From: Pelagophyceae sp. CCMP2097
Taxonomy: Eukaryota > Sar > Pelagophyceae
Reading direction: 5' to 3'
Assembly (NCBI GenBank): GCA_026770575.1
Contig: MU657285.1
Location: forward strand, 41,992 to 77,205
DNA: 35,214 nucleotides
This document shows positions 1 through 10,825 of this stretch, piece after piece; the stretch's first letter is position 1; the number at the start of each line of letters is the position of its first letter. Position numbers and translations under genes: made by a program. The notes beneath the pieces were generated by a model that was not told the origin of the DNA, did not search any database, and worked only from the letters and a program-made list of their open reading frames with translations.

Positions 1-770
1 TACAGAAGGTCCCGACCGGCCGACTGACCTGGGGACTTGAAATTTGTGGGGCATCCCCTTTGGGACTTCGCGCGGCCCGGGGCTTATGCCGGCCGATAGA
101 CTCCTCTTAGTAAACACACTCTGAAATTTGCTTGATCATCTACTTTCCTCTGAACATACACTACTCATGCGTGAGAAAGGCGCCTTCTACTGGGTTCTAC
201 GTCGGCTTTAGAGTTGAGACCCCTGCTGTGTGTCCAGTGTCGACGACCCCAAGAAACTATTTCGACCATAGAGCCCCTGCAGCCGCCATCACATTGATAC
301 TTGGGGACTGAGGTCGATTGTGCAAGGTCAATGGCGATGAATATGCCCCTACGTAGAACCACGTGCGCGGCCTCCAGAGTGCTTGGGAGTCCTCTGGGAC
401 CCCCATGCGGGTCTAGGATCAAGCTATCGTGTACCAAAGGGTCTTCATGTTGACGAAGGTGGCAAAATAATTTGGAGACGACACGCGGGGACCCCAGCAG
501 GCGGCTCTGGCTCGATGAGTCGATGAGGATGGCGTCGTCGGCGGAACTTTTGTACCCGGAGGTATAGAGGTACATGAACTACAACGTGATGCAAAATTGG
601 GGGCGTCAGCACGCTGCTAGCGACCACTGGGTCAACACCAATTTGATGACGGGAGCGTGAACCTGCCAGATGGGGTCGCATGTCATCAATTCACGATCCC
701 GTCAACTCGCACTTGGCAGGGTGCTCGTTGATGACCCCAAGCGGCCCACTGCACTCTAAAACCCGGGATA
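1..770. other. Unassigned flank with one unrecognised minus-strand ORF
   Basis: No gene is recognised here. The longest open frame is on the minus strand at 165-575 (136 codons). It has mixed composition and no motif I can assign, and an overlapping minus frame at 445-681 is also open. It could be a decayed retroelement fragment or chance. The SINE-like repeat starts immediately after this stretch. Confidence 0.25.
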
Positions 771-922
771 ATTAAAATTTAAAAATTAAAGATAAGGAGG
801 AATTGAAGGTTCAGCGATAAGTTAAATATTTTTAACTATTTACGTTGGCATTGCAATGGGATTTGTCTGTATCCTTCGCTCGAAGTCGGGTCCTCCGTGT
901 GCCTCCGGCGCGCTCTTGTAAT
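771..922 (+). repeat. SINE-like repeat, 3' part only (copy A)
   Basis: This block matches 21105-21249 and 33615-33761 almost base for base: an AT-rich lead, AAGGAGGA, a GTTCAGCGAT-like segment, GGCATTGCAATGGGATTTG, then TCCTCCGTGTGCCTCCGGCG and the end GCGCTCTTGTAAT. The 5' part carried by the other two copies (hairpin and tRNA-like region) is absent, so this is a 5'-truncated copy, as expected for a retroposed element. A second repeat family begins about 25 bp downstream. Confidence 0.8.
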
Positions 923-946
923 AATGCAATTGCGTTTTATTTTCCT

Positions 947-1112
947 TCATCGAGTCTGACGGATCTGAGCGTGCGGGGCGCATCGGCGTCATAAGGAGAT
1001 GCGCACAGCACAGTCGACTTGGCTCTTGCTCGTTAAAGCGCTTTAGGCGGCGTTATGCAAATGCGCCAGTCAACTTCAAAAGCTCCTTAAAAAAATGAAG
1101 CTGTCTAATGTC
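947..1112 (+). repeat. Dispersed repeat, related to the right part of the 10826-11477 TIR element
   Basis: The block runs from TCATCGAGTCTGACGGATCT to GAAGCTGTCTAATGTC and is highly similar to 11316-11482. Shared segments include GGCGCATCGGCGTCA, GGAGATGCGCA, CTTGCTCGTTAAAGCG and the terminal GAAGCTGTCTAATG. Only the right end of the element is seen here. The left TIR is not visible upstream, where copy A of the SINE-like repeat lies instead, so this is a truncated or nested copy. Confidence 0.75.
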
Positions 1113-1402
1113 ATTGTATTAGGTCAGATTTTGGACCCTGGGTCATTTAGCCCTATCGAAACGTTTGATGTACCATGCCCTAGGACCGACCGAGTCGTAG
1201 CCAACGCGCGTTCTTAAAATCCCATAGCCGGTCTGTGGCGCGGAGCGTCAGATTTTTTGGGGTATCGGAAACTAATTTGGGTAAATATTGAGCTCCCGTA
1301 CCCCGTAAATCCCAGGTAAATGCGAAAATGCAAGGACTTCATTAAAACCTTTTTGGTTTCGGGAAGGCCTTTGTCCAGCAGCGAGTACAAAGTGGCGTCT
1401 CC

Positions 1403-1690
1403 CGGCGCCGGTATCGCGCTGCCTAGGAATATATATGATGGCATCGAATGACGGGCTCGGCGAGACCAACATGTGGGCCCAAGAAATTCCCAGAGAGCCG
1501 CCTGCGCGGAGAGAACGACCCTCGAACGTGAGGAACGCGGGGCTTACCGTTTCAAGCCAAAGCGGCGCCGGTATTGCGCTGCCTAGGAATATGACGGTGC
1601 AGAATGACGGGCCCGGCGAGCTCAACATGTGGGCCCAAGAAGTCTCGATGGGACCACCTGCGCGGAGAGAACGACCCTCAAACGTGACCT
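1403..1690 (+). repeat. Two-copy direct repeat, period about 156-160 bp, open in one frame
   Basis: Two units start with CGGCGCCGGTAT at 1403 and 1563 and share CTGCCTAGGAATAT, AATGACGGG, AACATGTGGGCCCAAGAA and GCGCGGAGAGAACGACCCTC. Relative to AATGACGGG the offset is 156 bp, so both copies stay in the same plus frame (1435-1716), giving two versions of a peptide containing NDG-GE-NMWAQE and PPARRERPSNV. It may be a duplicated coding exon or a non-coding tandem duplication; no family is recognised. Confidence 0.6.
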
Positions 1691-2142
1691 GTGGTTCAAC
1701 CTTTTATCATGTATGATAATACTCCCCATTTTGTTGATACTTTCATTTATTGATTCTTGTTTAAAACCTATCAATTTCGTGCTAAGTTGATTGATCTGAC
1801 TAGGCCAGGAGAAGGGCCCTCGGGACTGGACATCCTGTGATTTTATTACATTACATTACCTCAGGGTGCCGTTCCAAAACACCGACGCCGGCGTTTGGTG
1901 GACTTTCGCCGGACAGGATCAGAAACCAAGAGCGCGCGCTCGCGGCTGGTGCCCCCCTTAGCGTAAGGCGCGTCCTGTGCCAGCGCGGCGCGGCTCCGCA
2001 ATGCGCCCAGTTGTTACGGCCTTTTTGGAAACACCCGAACCGATTGCGGAGGAAAAATAAGGTCATGGGCCTCCCTAAACCTGGCCTAATTGTATCCCGG
2101 CCCTGGGCCCAGCGCTGCAGCTGCCTGCAGCTGCAGCGCCAT

Positions 2143-2556
2143 CCGCCTGCAATTGCAAAGCCCTTTTTGTCGACTTCGCGGCAAAGAGCGGATGCAGGAC
2201 GCGGGCAATAGTGCCACCCGTCCTGCGCCGCTTCGGCAGCGAGGTGCCCTCGGCCATCCGAACCCGCGCGGAGACGCCCGGCGCTCGGCCGAGCCTCGGA
2301 ACGCCGCAAACGCGACCTACGACGATTTCATCGCAACTGTTCCGAGCCCGTTCTCCGTGGTTTCGGGCGCGACCGGGGCGAAAAGCCGAAGCCCCACCAT
2401 TTCGCCCCCTCTCCCCGACGGAACAAGGCCCAAGCCTCGAGGGACAAAGGGCGCACGAGATAGTTACCTTTACACTCTCAGTGGCCGGATCTCCTGCGGG
2501 TGTAAACCCGCTCTTTGCGGCGAAGTCGACAAAAAGGGCTTTGTAATTGCAGGCGG
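2143..2556. mobile_element. Element with 48-bp terminal inverted repeats (MITE-like)
   Basis: The left arm 2143-2190 (starting CCGCCTGCAATTGCAAAGCC) is the reverse complement of 2509-2556 with 46 of 48 bases matching. The interior is about 320 bp, GC-rich, with no convincing gene. The outermost ends and target duplication could not be fixed because the flanks are also partly similar. It is most likely a non-autonomous DNA transposon. The 2590-2870 stretch to its right has several degenerate copies of a GCAAAAGTCG motif. Confidence 0.65.
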
Positions 2557-3127
2557 GTGGCTGCCGCTGGTAAGGATGAACGCCTAAGTCGCTTTTCGCG
2601 GCTGCAAAAGTCGATTGTCATTATCGACGCAAAGTCGAGAATTCAACCGCAAAAGTCGTCGGAAAAGTCGGTCGCAAAAACCTCAAAAGCCGCAAAAGTC
2701 GTCAGAACCCCCCTGAAAACCCTTTGATGACGAGTTTATCCTTGAGTTAAAATCCCGGTGCCTTGATTTGAGGCTCCAGAGCGGTCCAAGTCGGTTGTTT
2801 GTCGTCGTCTCGGTGCAAATGTCGTCGGAAAAATCGGCCCCCTGGAACGCCGCAAAAGTCGAAAAGATTAATCTAATCCTAACGATTTTCCTTAAGCGCT
2901 GGCCACTGCCAGGGCCAGCATGGCCATTGGCATTCACAGAAGAGCTTGGGGTCCTGCCCGAGGTGCTCGCCAGCCACCATCGTGCGTCGCCGCGAGAAGG
3001 AAGCTCGTTGCTTAGTAAATCTGGTTGTCAATGATGGGGTGTGCCTTTGGCATCCCCCGAGGCCCGCCACGCCGGCGCGGCGGTCGCGGCCGGCGTGCGG
3101 GCCGCGGCCGCGCGCTCATGCTGGCAC

Positions 3128-4673
3128 CTAGCGCATCTGGAGCTTTTGGATGTCGCAGCCGCGGATTTCAGAGAGGTAGCGCGGGTTGTAGCCTTTTTTC
3201 TCCATGTCCGAAACCATCTTGTCGCGGATGCCTTCGAGCTTGGCCCGCTCCTCCGCAAACTCCATCTTCAGCTTGCGGCCCTCCTCGAGCTTGGCGCGGT
3301 TCGTCGTCGTGCGCGAGTTTTCGGCGTGGGAGATTTGGCCCTGCAAGAGCTCGCGGTGCTCCTTGGCGCGCGAGCCGCGCGCGGCCGCCTCGGAACGCTC
3401 GCGCTCGGCTACGTCGTGGGCGAGGCGGAGCGTGGAGGCGTACTCGTCCTCTTGCAGGATGGCGTCGCGCGCGGCCTGGCGCTGCTTCTGCGCGGCCTGG
3501 TCGACGCGCGCCTGCTGCAGATCGCCCATGCGCCGCGCTTTCGTCTTCGCTTCGTCCTCCTCGCGCTGGCGTTCGCGCCGCTCGCGCTCCTCGGCGTAGC
3601 GCCGCGCGCGCAGCTCGTCGACGGCCGCCTGCGTGTTGGCAAGGCGCTCCTGCTGCGCGAGCAACTTCGCCTGCAGCGCTTTTTTCGCGTCGGCCACGCG
3701 CGCCTCGTCCTCCTCGCGCTTGCGCATCATCTCGTCGCTCCGCGCCTGGTAGAGCAAAATGGCCTCCTCCTCGTCGCGCTCGCGCTGCTTGGCCGTCTCC
3801 TTGCGGCCGATGGCCGCCTCGTTGGCGCGCATCACCTCATGGCGAGACTCAATGACGGTGACGCGGTGCTTCTCCGCCGCCGCCTTGTCCTCGTCCTCGT
3901 ACTTGGCCACCAGGGCCAGCATCTGCCGGTTCTCCTGCTCGCGCTGCTCCTCCTCGAGCAGCTTCTTCCGCCGCCGAGCCTCAATCTGCTCCACAATCAC
4001 CTAGAGGAGGGCAACCAGTCGAGTAACCGCGGCGCAGGCCCAAGGCCGCTCTCGCGGGTCTCTCTGCGAACGCGCAGAAGCAAAAAAGTCCGGGGCGCAC
4101 CTTGCGGTCCTCGATGCGCTTGACGCGGCGCTCCGTGTCGGCCTCGTCGCGCATCTTGAGGTCGGTGAGGCGGTCGATCTCCATGAGCACGTCCTGGCGC
4201 TCGTCGTACTCGTGCTTGCGCTGCTCGCGCCGCGCCTTCTCCTCGAGCTGCTGATCGCGGATGGTGAACGCGGCGGCGCGCGCGCCCAGCGTGTTGAGCA
4301 TCTTCACGAGGTCCAGGTTCTCGTCGACGTCCTTGTCCGCGAGCTGGCGCACGATGCGCTTGCGGCCCTCGCGGTCGAGCTCGATGTCGCTCTTCTTCGC
4401 CTTGGACTTTGCGTTCTCCTCGAGTTGGAGCATCTTCGCCTTGCGGTCGCGCGCCGCCTTGAGCTTCGTCTCCTGCTGCACCTCGACGTCGGCGAGGCGC
4501 TGCGCCTCGTCGGCCTCGGTCCAGATTTTGGAGTGGGCCTTGGTCTGCTCCAGCTCCGCCCGCGAGATGACGATGGAGTTGGACGGCGCGCGCGACGTGC
4601 TGCGGACCTTGGACGCGAAGAGCGTGTCGTCCACGTTCGACGACGTCTTCGACCGGTACTTGCGGTCACCCAT
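3128..4673 (-). CDS. CFAP45: Cilia- and flagella-associated protein 45 (two exons)
   Basis: Axonemal microtubule inner protein of the ciliary doublet, of the trichohyalin-plectin-homology family (CCDC19/NESG1 in animals). Exon 1 is 4101-4673 and exon 2 is 3128-4000. The 100-nt intron 4001-4100 has donor AAG/GTGCGC and acceptor CTCTAG/GTG in phase 0, giving 481 residues against about 550 in human. The protein is almost wholly charged coiled coil (runs of E, K, R, A). Near the N-terminus, SNSIVISRAELEQTK resembles the family's 'ILISKEE' block. At the exon junction, VIVEQIEARR followed by EEEQREQENRQML matches the conserved core, and an EEGR-K-KMEF segment plus a GYNPRYLSEI tail match the C-terminal part. 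The start at 4673 (MGDRKYRSK) is preferred; an upstream in-frame ATG at 4748 is possible. The head-to-head neighbour at 4884 suggests a shared promoter. The family call is firm. Confidence 0.93.
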
Positions 4674-4883
4674 GCTGGAGCCGCCCTTGGTCGCAGTAAA
4701 ACGCTCGCGTTGGCGCCTCAACGGATCATAAACGGCCTGAAACAGCATTTTTTCTTCGAGCCCACGGGGATTTGAAAGCGTCGCGACGAGGATTAGCAAC
4801 GCCGAGACTCGAGAGCCGTCACGGTGATCTAGAGCGCAGGGCTTTCTCCGGCGGCGGCGCCGGAGGCCTTCCGGCGTTTCGGG
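4674..4883. promoter_or_regulatory. Divergent intergenic region, probable shared promoter
   Basis: Only 210 bp separate the start codons of CFAP45 (minus) and the gene starting at 4884 (plus). No TATA box or clear RFX-type X-box is evident by eye. The assignment rests on the head-to-head arrangement, which is common for co-expressed ciliary genes. Confidence 0.4.
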
Positions 4884-7144
4884 ATGCCCAAGTCGACGAA
4901 CGACAAGATCCAGGCCGTGCTGGATGCGCAGATCCGCGAAGCGTTTGAAGAGCCAGGGGACACTGAGAGGTCAGGCGGCCTTTGGATCGGCATACTCCGG
5001 GGAGGCCGGCGAGATGTCGGGCGGGAGTGGCTCCTGTCGCGCGCCGTGGCCTCGCCGCGACTCCGGCGCGCAGGCTGCGGCACGCGCGGCGGCGGCAGCA
5101 ACTCTACGGCGTGGGCGGCGGCGGCGTGCTGCCGCGGTTGTCACGGCGACCGCAGACCGTGGCAATGTCGGCGTCGTCGCCGTCCTTCGGGTCCGAAGTG
5201 TTCTTCCCGGCGAAGTCGGCGGCGGATTCGCACGCGCTGCGGCACTCGGACCATCTTGGCACGTACGAGCACGACTCCTGGTACCGCATGTCCTACTGGA
5301 CCACCAACGAGGCCAAGACCCTGGGCGCCGGCGACCGGTGCTACGTTGGCACCGCCGACGCGCGCCACAGAGCGGGCATCGGCCTCTCGAGGCGCGAGCC
5401 GTGGTACGGCGGGGCCGTGCCGACGGGCGTGCCGACGACGGCGCCCTTTGCGGACGCGCAGCGCTACGGCGCCCGAGGCGCGATGAACGAGCGCGCCTAC
5501 CGCCTCTACGCCAACTCGGCGCCGCACAAGACGTACCGGGCGGACACGCCCAAGTTTCTGCGGCAAAAATCGGTGGTGGACGAGTGGACGCCACCTTTGA
5601 AGGCTTCGCCGATGAAACCCGGAGGCTTCACACTCGCGACGCCGCGCCTCTGGCCAGACAACGCGCAGTACGTCAGCGGCTACCGCGGCACCGAGCCGGG
5701 CAGTCCCGGCGCCTCGGTCGCGCGGCCGGTGTCCTCCTGGTATGGGACGCAGACGACGGCCTCCGCTTCCAGCGCCGACGACGACCGTGACGTCGACGAC
5801 CACCTCCGCCGCGTCGCCGACCTCGAAGTGACTCTGGCGCGCCAGCTTCGGCGCGCGAGCGTCATGGAGCGCGCCGCCATTGGCAGGGCGGCCACGCCGG
5901 GAGTCACGTTCGCCGAAGGCACCTCGCGCGGCGCGGCGTCGCGCGGGGCGGCGTCGCCGGCGTCACAGCGGCCGCGGCGCGCGACGACGGCGGCGCTCGG
6001 CGGGGCGCACGGCGCCGCGAGCTCGCGCGTGCGCTTCTCCGTCATCGGCGGCGAGCAACGGGCCGTCGCCGTCGCAGAGGCTTTGCAAGCGACCAAGGCT
6101 TCTGCCGCCGCGGCCGCCGCCGCTCTGCAGCAGCTCGAGGCCTTCCAGAAAACGTCGCTCTCGAAGTCCGCGGCGGCGGTGCAGCACGCCGACGAAGGGC
6201 ACGCGGACTGCCGGTCCGTCGTCTTCGTGCGGTATTCTGGGCCCCAGACCATGCTAGTCGCGTCGGGCGCTCGTGCGTACGACATCGACGTCACGTCGTC
6301 GGACCTCTTCCGCTTCGAGCTGCGGTGGCAAGAAGTTGCGCGTTTACATCGGAACATCCTCTTTGATAAGGCGTCGCCGTCACCCGCAAAGATGGTCGAC
6401 GAGCTCACCGATTCGCTGCGACATTGCGCGGCCAAGCGCGCCAACGCGTCACAAGTGCCGCGCGACGACTTTGTCGAGACTTTGGAGTTAAAGGTGGACC
6501 AGTGCAGCCGCGGAAGGGCGAATCTCGTTTTTTCAGCGTTCGATTCGTCGAAACGACAACTTGTGGAGTACGCCGACTTCATCGGCTGCCTCCTCGTCCT
6601 CGCGCGGTCCGACTGGTCGCCGATTGAAGCGTTGGTGGGCCTGTGGAGATTACAATTCTGCGAGGCCTCAAATAAATCGACGATGCAGCGTTTGGACGAT
6701 ATATTCGGCCTCTGCGCGCAGTCAAAAGCACAACTACAGGCTATTCATCACCTCGTCGCTGCCGAGGTGCTGCCGCAGCTCACGCGCGCCGTGCTTTTAA
6801 GGCCGCTCGACGACGTTTCGGCGTCGGACGCCTCGACGGCCGTCTCGACGTCGACGGCGGACGCGCGGACGCTGCGGCCAGACGACATCTTCGCCGCGGC
6901 CCCGGCGTCGGAGTCCGACTTCCGGAGTGCGCTGGCCCACTGCTCTCAAGCCGTGCGCCTCTGGGCGCAGCACCTCGGCGCCGCGCGGCAGCTCGTCTCA
7001 AGCCAGCCCGGCTCCGAGCCCGCGCCACAGGACCGCCGGCCGTCCGTGGGCAAGCGCGTCGCGCTGCTGAAGGAGCAGCAGGATCAGGAATTGAATCCGA
7101 TCCGGCCCACACTCCGCACCTCGACGCGCCTCCGGTCCATGTAA
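4884..7144 (+). CDS. Unrecognised protein with degenerate EF-hand-like stretch, divergent from CFAP45
   Basis: The preferred model has exon 1 at 4884-4969, an intron at 4970-5073 (donor GAG/GTCAGG, acceptor GCGCAG) and exon 2 at 5074-7144, giving 718 residues in frame throughout. The alternative is to start at the internal ATG 5165 (659 residues) without the intron. The N-terminal third contains Trp/Tyr/Gly-rich segments (for example SYWTTNEAKTLGAG and EPWYGG) of the style seen in axoneme-bound proteins. The middle is Ala/Arg low complexity. Around residues 490-560 two helices flank a DSSKRQLVEYADF loop that looks like an EF-hand lacking most Ca-binding acids, followed by a helical segment with W and L. 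Head-to-head placement with CFAP45 suggests, but does not prove, a flagellar role. No specific family is recognised. The coding call is strong; the function is open. Confidence 0.75.
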
Positions 7145-7312
7145 ATCACATTCCTTTGCGCCAAGTCACGTGGCAGTCGCAGTTCTTTCTTTTTACACCG
7201 CGGGACATGAGAGCGATGGCGCCCTCGTCCCGGGGCTCTGCGTGGGCCCGACCAGATGTGCACCCAGTCGAGGCGACGGGGCCGAGGTGCGTCGTCGTGC
7301 GGCGGCCTTTCG

Positions 7313-8033
7313 TCACGCCTCGAGCATGTCGCCGGGGACGGCGGTGCCGTCGGGGGGCTTGACGCCGGCCCAGGGCGCGTCCTCTGTGAACATGAAGCTG
7401 ATGTCGCATTCGTCGTTGGTGGCTTCGCCACTTAGCACGCACGCCTTGCAGTAATCCTGGACCTGCGCCGCCCTAAAACTAGTAAAAGACGCCAGTCAAG
7501 GCCGCCAGTCAAAGCCGCCCGGCAGGCGACCGGCAGGCGCCACATCAGCGCCGCCGACCCTCCCGGTGCGGACGCCGGGCCGCGCGTCATCTTGTTCAGG
7601 TCCTCCAGCACCTCGCAATGCTCCAGCTTGATGCAGCGGTCGAGGCACCTACCACCGCGAACTGGCTCGAGGGCCGCCGCACGCCTCGCACGAGAGGTCA
7701 CCACGGCTTGGCGCTCGCGCGTCCATCGACGGTGTTCCCGAGACTTTGCCCAGTACGCCGGGGCACACCACTGCGCCGTGTTCTCCAGCGCCTGCTTCTT
7801 CTCGAGCGGTGAGATGGAGTCCTTGTTTTCGTACCTGTATTTGGCTCTTGCAAAGGGGCGTTTTTAGGATCCCCTCTTCGGTCCTCAAGAAAGAGCAACT
7901 GACCGGAACCCGCCCCTGGACTTCGCTGTTCGGGTCATGGACCCGGGCCCGCGTGAGAACCCGCCTCTGGCGCAGGAGCAGGAGCCCCGCCGTCGGCGAC
8001 AGCACGATGGCGAGGAGGAAGGAGCGGCGCATG
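7313..8033 (-). CDS. Multi-exon Cys-containing, probably secreted protein, unknown function
   Basis: Coding pieces are visible on the minus strand. A start at 8033 gives a hydrophobic leader (MRRSFLLAIVLSPTAGLLLL). A middle exon around 7700-7850 reads KYRYENKDSISPLEKKQAL followed by a WCAPAYWAK segment. An exon around 7560-7650 contains CLDRCIKLEHCEVLEDL. The last exon is 7313-7456 (acceptor GGTCCAG before GATTAC), contains DYCKACVLSGEATNDEC and ends GDMLEA-stop. The frames differ between pieces, so introns are needed; only the last acceptor is convincing, and the exon between the leader and KYRYENK is unresolved. Conserved-looking Cys spacing plus the leader suggest an ER or secreted protein. 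It converges tail-to-tail on the gene ending at 7144. No family is recognised. A simple ORF search misses it because the exons are short. Confidence 0.5.
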
Positions 8034-8193
8034 GCTCTGCCAAGTCTCTGAAAGCGACGGAACTCAGAAACTTCCGAGGATTCCTTCTCTCGCGAGTGTT
8101 GCTTGCTTAAGATCCACCCTGGGTGGGGCTGGCCCATTAGGGTATAACCGGCTAATCGGTTCCAAAGTCAGGCTCCCGATCCAAAAGGCCCGG

Positions 8194-8541
8194 GTGCCAT
8201 GCCTGCGGGAGTGGTTTGTGCGCTTTGCGCTTGACCCCCTCATGCAAGTACGGGCCGCTAGACACTTCGGCTCTTTGGTCGTGTTCGTCGGGGTAGCCTT
8301 ATGGGGGGCGGTGGCATCAGTGGCTATCGGGCTCATTCGGGAAGTGGATGTACCGCGTCGCGGCCCAGGCATGGCCTGGGTCCTTTCCTCCGTCTGTACC
8401 TTTTTGCCTCCGGTGCCAAGTAGAAATTCAGCGAGACTTACAAAAAAAAAATATGAAAACAACAGGTTTGAAAACGTGTCCAGTGTTACCTCGCTAGGTA
8501 TTAGAGAGCTTCGGCTCAAAGTGATACCCTATCGAAAGTGA
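8194..8541 (+). CDS. Possible small membrane protein or fragment
   Basis: An open frame of 115 codons holds a plausible transmembrane helix (SLVVFVGVALWGAVASVAIG) and a second, weaker hydrophobic stretch, then a Lys/Asn-rich tail that runs into AT-rich sequence. No upstream exon or family was recognised. An 18-bp direct duplication (AAAGTGATACCCTATC unit) overlaps the end at about 8518-8552. It may be a remnant exon or a chance ORF. Confidence 0.25.
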   Translation: MPCLREWFVRFALDPLMQVRAARHFGSLVVFVGVALWGAVASVAIGLIREVDVPRRGPGMAWVLSSVCTFLPPVPSRNSARLTKKKYENNRFENVSSVTSLGIRELRLKVIPYRK

Positions 8542-8646
8542 TACCCTATCAAATAAAATCCCGTTAAAAGCCCGTTGATATATAGAGCTTACAGTGATCT
8601 CTCCGTTCAACGGACCTCTTACAACTCTCAAACTCGCGAGCCAAAT

Positions 8647-8672
8647 CAAAGTAGTACCTAGGTACTACTTTG
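8647..8672. repeat. Perfect 26-bp palindrome
   Basis: CAAAGTAGTACCT followed directly by its exact reverse complement AGGTACTACTTTG, with no spacer. It sits in a region without a recognised gene. It could form a cruciform or be a dimer-binding site or excision scar. Nothing else in 8560-9700 was recognised. Confidence 0.85.
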
Positions 8673-9766
8673 GCCCGAGGGCAACCCCGAGGCACCCCAG
8701 CCAACTCCCGTCCCGGGATCGATGGCGCGCAGTCAACAAGCCCATGCGCAGACGCCCGTCGATTTTCCGCATGGTGCGTTGACTCTAGCGGAATCGGCGT
8801 TTTGGGTACTTGTGTTCGAGTTCGCACCCACCCGCGATGCGCTGTCGCGGCCGGTTCCGGGCGCTGCTGGATTGGTTGCGGACGCCTGCGCGCAGGTCTC
8901 GCCGGTTGCCGGCGCGTGGCGGGTCCCGCAAGGGCCCGAACGCATGCTCCTCACGCGCCTTCGGATGCCACGTCGCTGCTGCCCAAGGGGTAGCCACAAC
9001 GCAAAACAAAGTTAGGGCCGGCCCTGCGGGACCAAGGCGCGTCGATAGGGCCATTCAGCGCCTCATTCCGACGAGAACTGACCGATATCCTTGACCCCTC
9101 CATAAGGCAACGTCGTCGTCTCCAAAATATGCAGATCAGTTCGATAGGATATGAGTTTGTTCTTGTCTGATGGATACGCTCTAGATATGAATCCGATAGG
9201 GCATCACTTTGAACAGAGGACCTCTCGAAGTTCCTATTGCTCGTGCCCATGCCGCCCGACAGCGTCATGCGGACCCGGCGCCCGGCCTCGTCCTGCACCG
9301 CGGCGGGCACTACTTCCCCCTCTCCACTGCGCACCACCTCCAACCCAATCGGCCACGCCCCTCGCCCGCCCGCACTGTGCTGGAAAGGATAAGCCAGCCA
9401 TCGCGCCAATGCGAAAAAAGGCTGCGAGCGTTGGAACTGAGCCGCCGACGGGACATGCCTGTGAAGTGACCTTTACAAGTACGGACCCACTCGAGCGACT
9501 ACACTCAATGAGTGGGGAAGCCAACGACAGGTCGGCGTACGCCACTCGTGGCGTCCGTCCACCCTCTCCTCTGGGCCCACTCGACCTTTATTGCCATCAC
9601 ATCTCCATTTTCTCTTGCCGGGATATAAATAAACACCCTCATGCGGCCCAGTTCCCGTCTGAACCATTGTGACATCACCTTCAGATAGGCGTCTCGTTCC
9701 CTCGCTTGCGAGTGCGTTCGTTGCGTGTGCTCGAAGGTATTAGGTCTACTGCGTCTACTAACAGCG

Positions 9767-9889
9767 TGTGTAAAAATGGTTTTACACGAGGTCGCCGGTT
9801 CGAGCCCGGCTTTGCGTATAAAAAAATTCGGAAAAATGTCAGCAAGTGAAATGAATGTACGCCGGTTCAAATCCGGGTCTGGGTACCAA
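9767..9889 (+). other. Two decayed tRNA-like 3' halves
   Basis: At 9794-9810 a perfect 5-bp T stem (GCCGG/CCGGC) encloses a TTCGAGC loop, followed by a 7-nt acceptor-like strand; just upstream GTGTAAAA and TTTTACAC form an 8-bp hairpin. At 9861-9888 a second T arm (GCCGGTTCAAATCCGGG) is followed by a stretch ending GGGTACCA. No matching 5' acceptor strand or D arm was found for either, so these are relics or SINE heads rather than functional tRNA genes. Minus-strand translation here gives the typical spurious 'GLEPATS' peptide of a tRNA T arm. Confidence 0.35.
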
Positions 9890-10158
9890 AAACATCAATA
9901 GGAATTGGATGTGTTTATATACACTTTTCTTAACTGGCTCCTGGCACTGGGACCGGAATTCCCTTTTGCCAGGGCATACGTCAGTGGCAGATGGTGTCAT
10001 ATTTTCATGTCAACAGCCGCCCCTCGATGTGCAGTCTCGGCTGCTTTCTTGGATCAGGTGTTTTTTCACCCTCATGCCTCATTGTCAGATTAACCTTGCA
10101 CACAAAACCTACTTGCGCATTCTGGCAAACGCCGCGAGGTGCGGGGCGGGGCCCCGAG

Positions 10159-10500
10159 ATGGCGGGCCACCTTCTCACTGACACCGACGTCGAGCGGGGC
10201 GTGGTGGATGTCGACGGCGAGGCGACGTTTGCGCGGCGTATTCGCGCGGCGCGTGAGCGCGCGGCGCGTGAGCGCGCGGCGCGTGAGCGCGCGGCGCTCA
10301 CTCAAGGCGCCGGCGCCGGCGCAAGCGCCGGCCATCGGCGCGCCGTCCCGGTCGTTGGCCTAGGCGCTCGCCGCTTTTCGCGTAGCGCGGTCGTCGGTGC
10401 GCATCGTGACAATCGGCGCCGACGGCACCGAGAAGGACCAGATCTCGCTGTTGACGTCCAACGTCCAGATCCAGATGCGCGGCCCGGCTCGACCATGACG
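10159..10500 (+). CDS. Possible gene fragment with 15-bp minisatellite
   Basis: An ATG at 10159 in a good context opens MAGHLLTDTDVERGVVDVDG, then a three-unit 15-bp tandem repeat at 10251-10295 (GCGTGAGCGCGCGGC) encoding repeated RERAA. Further on, a different plus frame after a CCTAG acceptor-like site at 10361-10363 reads RIVTIGADGTEKDQISLLTS, which looks coding, but the phases do not join with any donor I tested. Each repeat unit contains a GTGAGC donor-like sequence. This could be a partly spliced host gene or a broken one; the family is unknown. Confidence 0.25.
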
Positions 10501-10825
10501 ACGGTCGTGCTGCTGACCGGTGCAGCTGCTGGCAGCCTGCGCCGCACCGGTGGCCCGAAAAGGCACCCACGACCGCCGCATGATAAAAAAATGTCATCTT
10601 TGTGCACTTGCCACGCGATGAGTTTACGGGCGATGTCGATGGAAACTGGCTGGGTCGTTCTCTCTCGACGAGCTCTTTCGAGCCCGCGCAACCTCGATGC
10701 CGACGTCGGCGATTTTATTTTTAAAAAAGTGGTTGTGTCCCGGGCCTACAACTTAGAAATTGTAGGGATCCCTAAATTATCCCTACAATAGTGAAATTCC
10801 CGCGCGTAGGGCTCGGCGGCCCTAA

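Noticed and set aside
3025..4123. Long plus-strand ORFs opposite CFAP45 (up to 360 codons)
   Set aside because: They are antisense shadows of a GC-rich coiled-coil gene; the minus strand has a recognised family and matching splice sites.
9505..9870. Minus-strand ORF of 121 codons
   Set aside because: Its 'GLEPATS' text is the usual false translation of a tRNA T arm on the opposite strand.
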